Positions 14,357 to 23,102 of a DNA stretch of 37,678 nucleotides are shown here, in pieces. Source of the DNA: a candidate division WS1 bacterium. GTDB taxonomy: Bacteria; Armatimonadota; Zipacnadia; Zipacnadales; Zipacnadaceae. Every line of letters starts with the position of its first letter. Position 1 is the first letter of the stretch. The notes beneath the pieces are model-generated. The model was not told where the DNA came from. It did not search any database and saw nothing but the letters and a program-made list of their open reading frames with translations. The translations under genes were made by a program, and so were the position numbers. The DNA is taken from positions 1-37,678 of the forward strand of contig JAAYIR010000296.1 in NCBI GenBank assembly GCA_012523355.1. Reading direction: 5' to 3'.

Positions 14357-15678
14357 TCCGCGCCGAGCACCCGAAGGTATACCGCGAGCAAGTGCGGGAG
14401 AACCGCTTCGGGGCTGTATTCCCGGAGAGCCAGTATCTGCACTGCGGTGTTGGTGGGAGCCGGAGCCGGTTCCCAGAGCTTGTCCAGATCCCACACCTGG
14501 TCGGAACCTGCGAACTGTCGCAAGGAGGCGAGCAGCGCCGCATCAGCATGAGGGGAGGCGCCGGAGACGGCGGGCACCGAGTGCAGTGCTTGGCTGAGCG
14601 CTTGTTCCAGGGTCGACTCTGTGGGAGTCTGGAGAAGCTGCGCCTGAGGAAACAGCGGGAGAAGCTCGCTCAAAGCCGGGTGGGGTTGAGCAACGAGGGG
14701 GACCTCAAACTGCAGCGCCTGCAAGGCATCGAGGTATATACCGGGTCCCTCACCAAGCACAACCAGGACATTGAACACGCTTAGTAGTTCGCTGAGGCCG
14801 CGTGTGGGAGTGGCAAAGACGGTGGCCCCTCCCAGGCCCAGGTCGTGAACGAGCTCTTGACTGGCGGCCAACTGCGGGCCTTCGCCGAAAACAACGAATT
14901 CGACGTTGGCCAAGGTGTCCAGCACACGCCGAGCCGCGGGGAAGAAAGTCTCTGCCTCCCCACCCAGGAAGCTCGAGCTGAGGCCGACGACCGCTGCGTG
15001 TCCGCTGACGCCCAAGCGGCGGCGGATGAAGCCGGCCTCGGCACTGCTGAGTCGCTTATGGTTGGGGAGAATAGGGTTGACTATCTCAGGCGCGGGGGCG
15101 ACGACCCCGAGCAAGGTCTCGAGACGCAGGCGGTCGGCCGTGGAAGAGACGAGGAGGGCAGCGCAAGGGCTGAGCAAGGCCCGCAGGCGACGGGCCTCCC
15201 GCCAGCGAGCGAGCCGGGACAGACCTTCAGGCAGACGATGCAGATGAGCGATGACCGGGAGGCGCTGCTCCTGCTTCATCTGCCCGAGGGCCGCCAGGAC
15301 CAAGCGAATTGCCTGGAGGTCATGGGCGTGCACCAGTGAGAAGCGACCATTGCTCAGGAGCCGAGCGACGCGGGATACGATCTCTTCCGGTGCGGGAGCG
15401 CTCGGATTCCAGCGCAGAGGCGTCAGAGGCAGGCCTTGTCGGAGGAAGCGACTGCGCAGAACACCGGTGGTAGGTCCAGCGGTGCTTACCTCCTCTCCTG
15501 CGTCGGACAGCGCCCCGGCCAGCGCCAGGACCTGCTCTGCCAGGCGCATGTCCTCAAAGCCTGAGACCTGCAGGACATTGACTGTGGAGGCGTGGGGAAC
15601 CGGCTTCAACTCCTTCGCCTCAATACTGGTAGTATTTCCCTCGCCAGCCCTGGTTGCGGAGATGGGCTCGCACTTCAT
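14353..15678 (-). CDS. GT-B type glycosyltransferase-like protein
   Basis: About 441 residues. The segment after the N-terminal extension (STVNVLQVSGFEDMRLAEQVLALAGAL) is the first Rossmann strand and helix of family 4 like glycosyltransferases. FSLVHAHDLQAIRLVLAAL and VIAHLHRLPEG follow, then a second Rossmann domain with AAVVGLSSSFLGGEAETFFPAARRV-type and VEFVVFGEGPQL segments. The usual acidic E-x7-E donor motif is weak here (VLGEGPGIYLDALQAL), so activity or donor is uncertain. ATG 15678 overlaps the M48 stop by 59 bases; a TTG right after AAGGAG near 15609 is an alternative start, and an ATG at 15711 gives a longer form. It is probably co-transcribed with the M48 gene and ends close to hsp20. 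Confidence 0.6.
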   Translation of the reverse strand: MKCEPISATRAGEGNTTSIEAKELKPVPHASTVNVLQVSGFEDMRLAEQVLALAGALSDAGEEVSTAGPTTGVLRSRFLRQGLPLTPLRWNPSAPAPEEIVSRVARLLSNGRFSLVHAHDLQAIRLVLAALGQMKQEQRLPVIAHLHRLPEGLSRLARWREARRLRALLSPCAALLVSSTADRLRLETLLGVVAPAPEIVNPILPNHKRLSSAEAGFIRRRLGVSGHAAVVGLSSSFLGGEAETFFPAARRVLDTLANVEFVVFGEGPQLAASQELVHDLGLGGATVFATPTRGLSELLSVFNVLVVLGEGPGIYLDALQALQFEVPLVAQPHPALSELLPLFPQAQLLQTPTESTLEQALSQALHSVPAVSGASPHADAALLASLRQFAGSDQVWDLDKLWEPAPAPTNTAVQILALREYSPEAVLPHLLAVYLRVLGAE

Positions 15679-16372
15679 CGAGCCGTCGGGTGTTGCCCGG
15701 ATGGGTCTCAAACATTATCTCGAAATCGTTGGGCTCCTGGCCCTGAATCTCCTGGAACTTCTGGAGCACCGCTACCGCTGCTGTTGGGTCATAGCCGGCG
15801 GCATGCGTGTAGGTTAACCCACCGCGGTCCGCCTCCAGCTCTTCATTACGGCTGTAGCTGAGTAGCATCAGGCCCGCCACCGCACTGGCGATCTGCTGTG
15901 CGCCCTCCTGCTTGAGCACCAGAGCGATCACCGCCTGGTAGCCCAGTTGCTGGTCGATGCGTTTCACGGAGTGCTGGTGTGCGACATGGGTGGCTTCATG
16001 GCCTACGACCCATGCGAGGTGGTCAGGGTTGCGGTCAAACTTGTCAACGAGTCCCCGAAAGAGGTAGATACGCCCGCCGGGGAAGGCAACGGCGTTGACC
16101 TGAGGATTAGCCAGAACGCGAACGTCGTAGGGGTAGTCGGGCGGCTTGGCAACCTGCGTGACCCGGCGTCCAATGGTCGAGACTAACGAAACCACGGCAG
16201 GGTCATTGTCGCGTCCACCCTTCTCGGCATCGAACTGGTCGGCGGCCTCTTGCCCCATTGATACTTCCTGGCTCTGGCTGATCAGGCGTCCGCCACCACA
16301 CCCACCAACTACAAACGCCAGGCACAGCACGCCGACGATGGCTATTGCGTACGCTCTAATCTGAGTGAACAT
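15620..16372 (-). CDS. M48-family metallopeptidase, probable lipoprotein
   Basis: A 250-residue zinc protease. The N-terminus is a lipoprotein-like signal (YAIAIVGVLCLAFVVGGC) with the candidate lipidated cysteine C25. The HEATH zinc motif is at residues 125-129 (VVGHEATHVAHQHS) and the third ligand Glu lies in NEELEADRGG. The family (LoiP/YfgC/BepA-like) degrades or quality-controls envelope proteins. The C-terminal MFETHPGNTRRLDEV is also typical. ATG 16372 follows AAGGAGG. A promoter, TTGACA-17-CACAAT, lies upstream on the same strand. The glycosyltransferase-like gene overlaps its end. Confidence 0.9.
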   Translation of the reverse strand: MFTQIRAYAIAIVGVLCLAFVVGGCGGGRLISQSQEVSMGQEAADQFDAEKGGRDNDPAVVSLVSTIGRRVTQVAKPPDYPYDVRVLANPQVNAVAFPGGRIYLFRGLVDKFDRNPDHLAWVVGHEATHVAHQHSVKRIDQQLGYQAVIALVLKQEGAQQIASAVAGLMLLSYSRNEELEADRGGLTYTHAAGYDPTAAVAVLQKFQEIQGQEPNDFEIMFETHPGNTRRLDEVRAHLRNQGWRGKYYQY

Positions 16373-16409
16373 CTCTACCTCCTTCTAGTCCAAGTGCCGT
16401 TCCCTGTGC

Positions 16410-16438
16410 ATTGTGGCCTGTAGCCGAGTGGGTGTCAA
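16410..16438 (-). promoter_or_regulatory. Promoter of the M48 gene
   Basis: On the minus strand: TTGACA (16438-16433), 17-base spacer, CACAAT (16415-16410), a 6/6 and 4/6 match to the sigma-70 type consensus about 40 bases before the start codon. Confidence 0.6.
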
Positions 16439-16509
16439 GCACTTGACCGGCGCGAGCCGCAAAGGGGCTGGAACAATCGGCCCTTACTGAGTCTTTTTGC
16501 CCTCTGCGC

Positions 16510-16538
16510 TTAGCATTGAGGCGAAAAGGAGGTATAAT
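16510..16538 (+). promoter_or_regulatory. Promoter of the SLBB export gene
   Basis: TTAGCA (16510-16515), 17-base spacer, consensus TATAAT (16533-16538), 50 bases before the ATG at 16588. Confidence 0.65.
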
Positions 16539-16587
16539 GGGCGAGGTGGTGGGGCTGGGGATACCCTGACACAACAGGAGATAGACT

Positions 16588-18237
16588 ATGCCTCGGAGGA
16601 AATGGTTGATGGGCGGTGCGTTGGCTGGTGTGATGCTCACCATGGTGGCAGCAGTATTTGCGGCACCGATGGGAACCGATTACGTGATCGGGCCAGGTGA
16701 CGCTATCCAGCTTATGGTGTTTGGCGAGCCGGACCTGAGCAAAGAGTACCTGGTAGGTCCCGGAGGCTCGGTGACTATCCCTCTGGTGGGCCAAGTCGTG
16801 GTCGCCGACTTGAGCCTCGCCCAGGCTCAGGAGTTGCTCGCCGAGCGACTCCGTTCAGTACTGCGAGTACCTCGTGTGCAGGTAGGGTTGAATGAGAGCG
16901 CCTCGGTGCGGAAGGTTTACGTATTGGGGTATGTCGGCACCCAGGGCTCGATGCTCTTGCCCTTTGGGGCCGGCGTCCTGGATGCTTTGGCAGTAGCTGG
17001 GGTGACGGACATCTCCGACCTGCGCAAGGTGCAGATCACTCGTGTCGGAGAGGAGGCGCAGACCATTGACCTGAGCGGAGTGCGCACCGGGCAGAGGATA
17101 CCGGCGGACAAGAAGGTGGGCTATGGTGACGTCATTTTTGTGCCTCGTCTGGAAGATCGCGTCGCGGTGCTCGGGTTAGTGAAAACTCCGGGGAGCGTGG
17201 TGCTTCCGCTGGGGCAGGAGGTCAATGTACTAGATGCGCTGGCGCGCATTGGCGGTGGTTTGGCGGAGGGAGCGGTGCCCGGCACGGCGCTTTTGGTCCA
17301 TCAGACAGGTGCCGCTACCAGCCTTGACCTGCAGGCGCTGCTTCGTGACGGCGATACGAGCCAAAATCATTTGTTGAAGGCAGGGGACGCTCTGGTTGTG
17401 CAGCAGTCTGACAACATCTCGGTGGTAGGTGAGGTGAATAGACCGGTGACCTTTGGCGGAGTGACCGAGGTTACGGTGCTGCAGGCCCTGGCTCAGGCTG
17501 AGGGATATACGCCGAAGGCGGACCGCGAGCATGCGCGGATTATCGGTGCCGGGGGCGAAAGCCGCCCGGTCAACGTCAAGGCTCTGACGGACGAGGGTGA
17601 TCTCTCACAGAACCTGAAGCTGCACCCTGGCGATGCTCTGTTTTTTCCTGAGAGGCGCCCGGAGAACTTACAGGTGGTCGGCAAGGTAGAACATCCCGGC
17701 GTTATGGATCTCGTGGAGCAAGAGCAGCGAGATATCCTGCGCATAGTCACGGCGGCCGGGGAGTTGCCGGAGTCGGACCTGACGCGGGTGCGCGTGTTCC
17801 GGGGTGAGCAGACCTTCGCGGTCAATGTGGTCGCGGTCCGCGAGGGCGACCTGAAGAACAACATCCAGCTCCAGCCCGACGACATAGTGCTGGTGCCGGA
17901 GAAGAGCGCGGTGTATGTCTTTGGCACAGTGCTGCGTCAGGGGCGAGTCTCCTGGGATTCCAAGCTTAAGGTGCTGGATGCGATCAGTGCCGCCGGGGGC
18001 CTGGGGCCGCGGGCGAACGAGAACGGCACCGTACTACTGCGGGCCAAGCCGGAGGGCACCACGGAGGTTGTCCACGTGCGAATGGGCGACTTGGCCAAAG
18101 GGAAGGCCGTGGACAATGTCGACCTGGAACCGGGAGATATCATCTATGTGCCGAATCTGGGAGAGAGGGGCGGGCTGATGAACACGCTCCGTGACCTTCT
18201 CTACATCGGAACGGTTATCGCGGCTTTCGACCGCTAG
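16588..18237 (+). CDS. Polysaccharide export protein with five SLBB repeats (Wza-like)
   Basis: A 549-residue exported protein. A signal peptide (residues 1-25, GGALAGVMLTMVAAVFA) is followed by a polysaccharide-export domain (DYVIGPGDAIQLMVFGEPDLS to about residue 105). Five SLBB-type beta-grasp repeats follow, each starting V(x)VxGxVxxPG and ending with a GDxxxVP block, at about residues 108-190, 192-275, 276-358, 359-440 and 441-525. The last residues (LLYIGTVIAAFDR) are hydrophobic and may be a C-terminal anchor. Family members form outer-membrane or periplasmic conduits for capsule or exopolysaccharide. There is no lipobox cysteine as in Wza. No Wzc-like kinase or polymerase is adjacent. 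ATG 16588 follows ACAGGAGATAG. A strong terminator follows. Confidence 0.88.
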   Translation: MPRRKWLMGGALAGVMLTMVAAVFAAPMGTDYVIGPGDAIQLMVFGEPDLSKEYLVGPGGSVTIPLVGQVVVADLSLAQAQELLAERLRSVLRVPRVQVGLNESASVRKVYVLGYVGTQGSMLLPFGAGVLDALAVAGVTDISDLRKVQITRVGEEAQTIDLSGVRTGQRIPADKKVGYGDVIFVPRLEDRVAVLGLVKTPGSVVLPLGQEVNVLDALARIGGGLAEGAVPGTALLVHQTGAATSLDLQALLRDGDTSQNHLLKAGDALVVQQSDNISVVGEVNRPVTFGGVTEVTVLQALAQAEGYTPKADREHARIIGAGGESRPVNVKALTDEGDLSQNLKLHPGDALFFPERRPENLQVVGKVEHPGVMDLVEQEQRDILRIVTAAGELPESDLTRVRVFRGEQTFAVNVVAVREGDLKNNIQLQPDDIVLVPEKSAVYVFGTVLRQGRVSWDSKLKVLDAISAAGGLGPRANENGTVLLRAKPEGTTEVVHVRMGDLAKGKAVDNVDLEPGDIIYVPNLGERGGLMNTLRDLLYIGTVIAAFDR

Positions 18238-18278
18238 GCGAGAGTGGCAGAAGGCAACTGGCGGTTCGGACGAAGAAC

Positions 18279-18316
18279 ACAGAGCCGCGGAGGCGAAGAG
18301 GCCTCCGTGGCTCTGT
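18279..18316. terminator. Bidirectional terminator
   Basis: A 16-bp stem with one G-U pair: ACAGAGCCGCGGAGGC (18279-18294) and GCCTCCGTGGCTCTGT (18301-18316), loop of 6, between the convergent SLBB gene and the minus-strand gene ending at 18372. Confidence 0.75.
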
Positions 18317-18371
18317 CGCTTACTGCCAAGCTCTCGCCGGCATAGATGGTTTGCCGCGCTCTGTGAACTGA

Positions 18372-19283
18372 TTACCGTTTCCCTGGAGACGAGCGCCTCA
18401 ATTGATCGTAGTCAGACCAGATGATAGCTTCCAGGCTCAGTTGGCGGGCCAGGGTCCGGGCATCGTTGACGGTTTCCGGCGTGAGTCGTTCCGTCTCGAG
18501 CCACAGCCAAACGCCTTTGCCCTGGGATTGGGCGGAGACTACCGATTCAGCATAGTGCTCGGGGGGCGGCAGACCCAATGCAGGCGGTTGAGGTGAGACG
18601 GCCAGACCGAGAGTTTCGGTGCCGGAGTTGCCCGCGAGGACACGCCAGTCATCGGCGCCGGTGGTGACGGTGGCGGGGTCGAGGGGCGCGGGGGGCACAA
18701 CGATTGACTTTAGCCGGCGATCCACGGACTGAACGGCAGCCGCGGCGGCCAGTAGGAACATGTTCAGGCTATGGCGACGGAACTCCAGGACTTCCGGCGT
18801 CAATTGGCGCGGGAGCGGCTCACCGGCAGCCGCGGAGAAGAGTCGTTGGCAGTACGTACAGCGGCAAGCCCAAGTGCCCCGGCCGTAGAAGAAACGCGGC
18901 GTCTCCCAGACAAAGCCTTGGGTCTCCATCAGCCAGGCGAGCGTGCGCATGGAGTTGGAGAACCATTCCAGGAAGCGGGGGTCGTTGGGGCAGGCGCGCG
19001 GACAGCGGCGACCGCGGCTGTCGACCTGCAAGGTCTGAGGGTGGGTGTGGAGGTAGAGGCTTGGCACCACGGGGTCGGGGTCTAGTACCTTGCCATAGCC
19101 CCAGGGCGCAAGGTAGACTTCGGTTCCTGTTTGAGCCACCTGCCGGGTGAAGGCCGCCAAGCGCTCGGCCTCCCAACGGGCCTCGTCTTCTGCGCAGACC
19201 ACTACCACCACGTTCAGGTCTTGGTCGCGAAACCAGCCGGGAGGCACTTGATCGAGCGCTGAGATCGGCTCGCTCAACACCAC
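18372..19283 (-). CDS. Putative TIM-barrel glycosidase-like protein
   Basis: About 303 residues from GTG 19283. The protein looks like the poorly characterised glycosyl-hydrolase-like barrels of environmental bacteria: LNVVVVVCAEDEARWEAERLAAFTRQV and TEVYLAPWGYGKV strands, RCPRACPNDPRFLEWFSNSMRTLAWLM, then a cysteine cluster CRCTYCQRLF after ETPRFFYG, and late WLWLETERLTPETV and IIWSDYDQLRR barrel strands. The acidic residues in WETPRFF and WLETE are possible catalytic ones, but that is a guess. The frame stays open to an ATG at 19490. The extra 69 residues would run across the lexA promoter and lack protein-like character, so I used the downstream start, which has only a weak ribosome site. 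Function unassigned. Confidence 0.55.
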   Translation of the reverse strand: MVLSEPISALDQVPPGWFRDQDLNVVVVVCAEDEARWEAERLAAFTRQVAQTGTEVYLAPWGYGKVLDPDPVVPSLYLHTHPQTLQVDSRGRRCPRACPNDPRFLEWFSNSMRTLAWLMETQGFVWETPRFFYGRGTWACRCTYCQRLFSAAAGEPLPRQLTPEVLEFRRHSLNMFLLAAAAAVQSVDRRLKSIVVPPAPLDPATVTTGADDWRVLAGNSGTETLGLAVSPQPPALGLPPPEHYAESVVSAQSQGKGVWLWLETERLTPETVNDARTLARQLSLEAIIWSDYDQLRRSSPGKR

Positions 19284-19460
19284 GCCGTTGTGCAGCTGAG
19301 CGCTGCCCTCCGCTGACCGGCGCCGGGTTCCGTCGTCTCTGGCTCTGCTCGCTGCAGACAGCCTGCATACCTCCCTCGCGGCAGATACTTGGCAAAGGTT
19401 CTTCACCACCGCCGGCCAGAATCCTCCTTGGACATGTTCCTCGCACTCTGGGCGCTGGGG

Positions 19461-19489
19461 TTGACAACCTCGGACAAACGTGCTATACA
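19461..19489 (+). promoter_or_regulatory. lexA promoter
   Basis: Perfect TTGACA (19461-19466), 17-base spacer, TATACA (19484-19489), with a TG extension before the -10. GGTTGACAACC (19459-19469), a near-palindrome over the -35, is a possible operator. No known gamma-proteobacterial or Bacillus-type SOS box is recognisable. Confidence 0.75.
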
Positions 19490-19542
19490 TACTCGTGGCA
19501 AGACTGAAGCACTATTCACAGTACAACCGAGGGGGCTACTGT

Positions 19543-20156
19543 ATGCCAAGCGGGAAACTGACAGGGCGTCGTCGGGAAGTCTACGAATTCGTCGTCAAGG
19601 CCATGCGGGAGCGGGGCTACCCGCCGACCATGCGCGAGATTGCGCACGCTCTGGGGCTAGCCTCTCCCTCAACCGTGCTGCACCATCTTCGCATCCTGGA
19701 GGAGCAGGGCTATATCGAGCGAGAGCCGGCACGTAACCGGGCCTTGCGCCCCTCATCTTGGCGGGGGGGGAGATGGAGGGAGCGCGTTTCGTCCCGCTGG
19801 TGGGCAGAGTGGCCGCGGGGTTGCCCATACTGGCGGCCGAGAACCTGGAAGGCTATCTGCCGTTGCCTCAGAACCTCTTTACCGGACGGGAGCTGTTCAT
19901 GCTCCAGGTCCAGGGGGACAGCATGAACGGAGCGAGCATCCTGGAGGGCGACTACGTGATCGTCAACCAGCAAACCGCGGCGGATGACGGGGACATCGTA
20001 GTGGCGATGCTCGAGGATGAGGCGACGGTCAAGCGCCTCTTCCGGCGCAGCGACCACGTGGAACTGCGGGCGGAGAACCCGCGCTATGAGCCAATCATCG
20101 CCAAGGACGTGCAGGTCCTGGGCAAAGTCGTCGGCGTGGTCCGAGCCTTGGGCTAG
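19543..20156 (+). CDS. lexA: LexA repressor, frame broken at a run of eight G
   Basis: The SOS repressor in two frames. From ATG 19543 (GAGGGGG ribosome site) the N-terminal winged helix reads RREVYEFVVKAMRERGYPP to ILEEQGYIEREPARNRALRP. After 19760 the frame would continue to a stop at 19926 with unrelated sequence. The C-terminal S24 peptidase domain continues in the -1 frame: the cleavage site GRVAAG with LPILAAENLE after it, the catalytic serine in QGDSMNGAS and the lysine in ATVKRLFR. The switch lies at eight consecutive G (19763-19770); nine G would fuse both halves into about 204 residues of normal LexA. Sequencing error, phase variation, or -1 slippage on the G run are alternatives. 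The stop overlaps the stop of the convergent phosphatase gene. Confidence 0.85.
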
Positions 20157-21493
20157 GCTTCGGTCTCGGCAGGCAGGCGCTGAAGTACCAGGCAGGTGGC
20201 ATCGTCACGCCCAGGGTGGAGGTCCCACTGACGGGACGTCATCAGTAGCCGCTGCACCAACTCCTCGGCCGTGCGCCCCTCCTGCAAGGCGGCCAGCGCC
20301 GTATAGCCGATCCTCTCCTCGCCGAACTCCTCCCCCAGGCGGTTGCGCGCCTCACTGAGGCCGTCGGTGTAGGCTACGAGCGCCTCGCCGGGAGCGATCT
20401 TCACCTGCTCCTGGTGGTAGGTAACTTTCCGGGTCACCCCCAGCACGATCCCACCAGTGGACAGCGGTCGCACCCCGCCGCGCTCAGGAGAGACTACGAG
20501 AGGAGGAGGATGGCCGCAGTTGACGAAGGTAAGCAGGCCAGTCTCGGGTTCCAGCAGGCCAACGAACAGAGCCGCATATGTCTCGGGAGCGAGCATGTCG
20601 TAGACCTGGGCGTTCACCTGAAGAGCAATCTCTTCCGGGGAGAGCCCCTCGTGGGCGGCGGCACGGGTGTGAGCGACAATCATGGAGAGGTAGATCAGTC
20701 CGTAGACGCTCTTGCCAGAGATGTCGCCGAGGCACACGGCCCATTGGCCGCTGGCCAGCTGCTCGAGGATGTACAGGTCGCCTCCGACCTCCAGGGCAGG
20801 GGCCAAGCGCAGTCCCACCAGCCAGTTGGGGATGCGTGGCGGTTGGGGCGGTAACATGACATCCTGCAGGGTTCGCGCCAGGAGCATTTCCTGGCGCAAG
20901 CGCGAAGCCTCCTGGTGCTCGCGGTCACGGGAAGCGACCAGGTAACCGCTTACTACTGCGACGATGAACAGGAAGGGCAGGCCAATACTGTGAGTGGCCA
21001 GCGCGGTCTGCGTCAGGAAGTCTCCGCTGTCCAGGGCGTACTGCACCGCGCCGTAGCCCAGAGCGGTGGCCACGGCCGCGATAAGGGCCCCGGCAACGCG
21101 AAACCAGATGGCCCCCTGCAGAACGATCAGGTAGTAGACCTGGAACAGCCCCATGGCTGAGCTGGGGCCGAAGGTGTAGAGGGCAGCGCTGACGAGAGCG
21201 GTGTCCACGGTCAGGGAGAGGGGACGCTGCCAGCGGACACTCCGTTGCCGTGCGTAGACAACATAAACCAGGACCGTGAACAGGGCCGCAAACACAATGA
21301 TCAGACGCACAGGCCAGGTACTGACCGCGTGCAGCGCCTGCTCATTGCGCAGGTAGAGCGGCGCCGGGACAAAGGCCAGGAGAAAAGCGGTCCGGAAGAG
21401 TGCGGACAACAGATCGGTCTCCTGGGCCCACGCCCGGGTACGACCGGCGGCGGGCTCGGCCAAAGGCTTCACCTCCTGTTTCCGTGCTGGCAC
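20153..21493 (-). CDS. Membrane PP2C-type phosphatase (SpoIIE/RsbU family)
   Basis: A 446-residue protein. The first 210 residues hold about six membrane helices (for example LLSALFRTAFLLAFVPAPLYL and LIIVFAALFTVLVYVVYA). A short coiled linker (REHQEASRLRQEMLLARTLQDVMLP) leads into the serine phosphatase domain. Its metal-binding acids are in EVGGDLYILEQL, VCLGDISGKS, VAYTDGLSEARN and the C-terminal GRDDATCLVL. Such enzymes dephosphorylate anti-sigma-factor antagonists in stress responses; the membrane part may sense an envelope signal. No STAS or kinase partner is in the window, although a lone receiver protein lies at 22576. The start is GTG 21493, with other GTG codons nearby. Its stop overlaps the lexA stop (CTAG at 20153-20156). 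Confidence 0.88.
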   Translation of the reverse strand: MPARKQEVKPLAEPAAGRTRAWAQETDLLSALFRTAFLLAFVPAPLYLRNEQALHAVSTWPVRLIIVFAALFTVLVYVVYARQRSVRWQRPLSLTVDTALVSAALYTFGPSSAMGLFQVYYLIVLQGAIWFRVAGALIAAVATALGYGAVQYALDSGDFLTQTALATHSIGLPFLFIVAVVSGYLVASRDREHQEASRLRQEMLLARTLQDVMLPPQPPRIPNWLVGLRLAPALEVGGDLYILEQLASGQWAVCLGDISGKSVYGLIYLSMIVAHTRAAAHEGLSPEEIALQVNAQVYDMLAPETYAALFVGLLEPETGLLTFVNCGHPPPLVVSPERGGVRPLSTGGIVLGVTRKVTYHQEQVKIAPGEALVAYTDGLSEARNRLGEEFGEERIGYTALAALQEGRTAEELVQRLLMTSRQWDLHPGRDDATCLVLQRLPAETEA

Positions 21494-21564
21494 AGGCTGC
21501 CGGGCCTGTACGTCAATTGTACGTCGTTAGACCCTATCCTGCAAGCCGCTGGCAGGGAGAGAGC

Positions 21565-22326
21565 ATGCTGGGGCAATTCACCTACGACGCGCAGGTGCAC
21601 ACGTCACTGGGCTTGGGGCAAGATCCGCCGGGGGACTGTGTGCGCGCTGCCGAGGCGTTCGGGCTGGAGGCCGTGGCTCTCACCGACCACTACGATGGCG
21701 AAGAGAGCCGGATCAAGCCGCGCCTGGAGGAGTACACACGCGCTGCCTCGAGAAGTGGCGTGCGTGTCATACCCGGGGCCAGCTGTGACATCCTCGACCC
21801 GCAGGGCCGTTTGACGCTGTCGGAGCTGGCTGCGAAGCCCTTCGCGCTCGTGCTGATCTCGCTCTCCCCGCTGACGGAGGGAGTGGCGCGAGAGGTCCCC
21901 GTGCACCTGCCCTCCCTGCTGGACAACCTCTACCACGCCTTGGTCCATGCCTGCCGTCGGCCCTTTGTGAAAGTCCTGGCCGCGCCTTTTGCACTCGGCA
22001 GGTTCCCCGCGCCGCTGACGCCGGAGCAGATCCCAGTGCGGATGCTGGAGGAGGTGGCAGGTGTGATGGTAGAGCATGAGGTAGCTTTCGAGCTCAACAA
22101 TGGCATTTGGACGGCCTACCCCGACCTGCCACTGGCCGAGCTGACCGAGCAGTATGGTGGACTCATCAAGACCTTCTCGCGGGAGGGGGTCAAGTTCATC
22201 ACAGGCAGCGGGGCCAGGACTGCCGAGGCAGTTGGCCACTTCAACTATGCCTCGCGCCTAGCTATGGCGGCGGGGTTGGAGAAGTCGCAGTTCGTGGACC
22301 TCAGGCGCCTGCCTGGAGCTGGATAG
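21565..22326 (+). CDS. PHP-domain protein
   Basis: A 253-residue protein with PHP phosphoesterase signatures: TYDAQVHTSLGLG (H12), ALTDHYDGEE (D41, H42), a Ser/Ala-rich middle with RVIPGASCDI, and AFELNNG and FITGSGART near the C-terminus that match the family's later metal-binding blocks. The first His of the canonical HxH pair is replaced by Gln (AQVHT), so the metal site may be altered. ATG 21565 follows GGCAGGGAGAGAG; the open frame upstream is not coding-like. It is followed two bases later by the antisense tRNA-Leu. Substrate unknown; relatives include histidinol phosphatase and RNase AM-type enzymes. Confidence 0.75.
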   Translation: MLGQFTYDAQVHTSLGLGQDPPGDCVRAAEAFGLEAVALTDHYDGEESRIKPRLEEYTRAASRSGVRVIPGASCDILDPQGRLTLSELAAKPFALVLISLSPLTEGVAREVPVHLPSLLDNLYHALVHACRRPFVKVLAAPFALGRFPAPLTPEQIPVRMLEEVAGVMVEHEVAFELNNGIWTAYPDLPLAELTEQYGGLIKTFSREGVKFITGSGARTAEAVGHFNYASRLAMAAGLEKSQFVDLRRLPGAG

Positions 22327-22327
22327 C

Positions 22328-22415
<88 letters not shown>

Positions 22416-22575
22416 TAAGACCGACTGGCGCCAGGGTTATAGCACCCCTGCCGCGCCTCGTCAACTCCCGCCCCGAGACCAGGCCCCTTCTCGCTGTTTC
22501 AGCGGGGTGGGTTTAACCTGGACGGGTCTCAGGCCGATTATGGAAGAGAGACGACTTCTTGTGCCAGGAGGAGAG

Positions 22576-23001
22576 ATGGTGAGCAGACGAATACTCGCGG
22601 TTGACGATAACCCCTTGATGCTCGATGTATATGAGGCGGTGTTTGGGAAGGCCGGCTACGAGGTGACCACCGCGTCCGATGGCCTCCAGGCGCTGCAGCG
22701 CCTGGAACAGGATACGCAGAGTCCGGACCTGGTACTACTGGATATTCACATGCCGCGCATGACGGGGTGGGAGTTGCTGGAGACCATGCGCGGGCGGGTG
22801 GAGTGGCAGGACGTACCGGTCATCATGGTCTCAGCCTTGGTGGAGCCCTCCGCCGCGGAACAGGACTCTCTGCCGGTGTTCCAGTGCTATGCGACGAAGC
22901 AGACTACAGGAGCAGAGCTTGTTGCCCTGGCAGAGCAGGTGCTGGATGGAACGTATTCTCAGCAACCGGAGTGCCGGCGGCGAAGGGCTGCGTCGGGCTG
23001 A
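22576..23001 (+). CDS. Stand-alone response-regulator receiver protein
   Basis: A 141-residue single-domain receiver. The acidic pocket ILAVDDNP (D10, D11), the phospho-acceptor D56 in LVLLDIHMPRMTGWELL, the switch residue S86 in VIMVSALVE and the lysine K108 in CYATKQTTG are all present. There is no output domain, only a basic tail of about 15 residues (CRRRRAASG). ATG 22576 follows GGAGGAGAG; the upstream in-frame ATG lacks family-like sequence. No histidine kinase is adjacent. It may work with the nearby phosphatase or with a distant kinase (inference). Confidence 0.88.
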   Translation: MVSRRILAVDDNPLMLDVYEAVFGKAGYEVTTASDGLQALQRLEQDTQSPDLVLLDIHMPRMTGWELLETMRGRVEWQDVPVIMVSALVEPSAAEQDSLPVFQCYATKQTTGAELVALAEQVLDGTYSQQPECRRRRAASG

Positions 23002-23102
23002 GGCGGATGGGTTGCGGAGTTCGTGCTCGGGACATCCGCTGGCGCACGTTCCGCCAAGCCCTGGCCTCGCTGGGCGGAAGACAGTGATTCGAGGCTGTCG
23101 GG

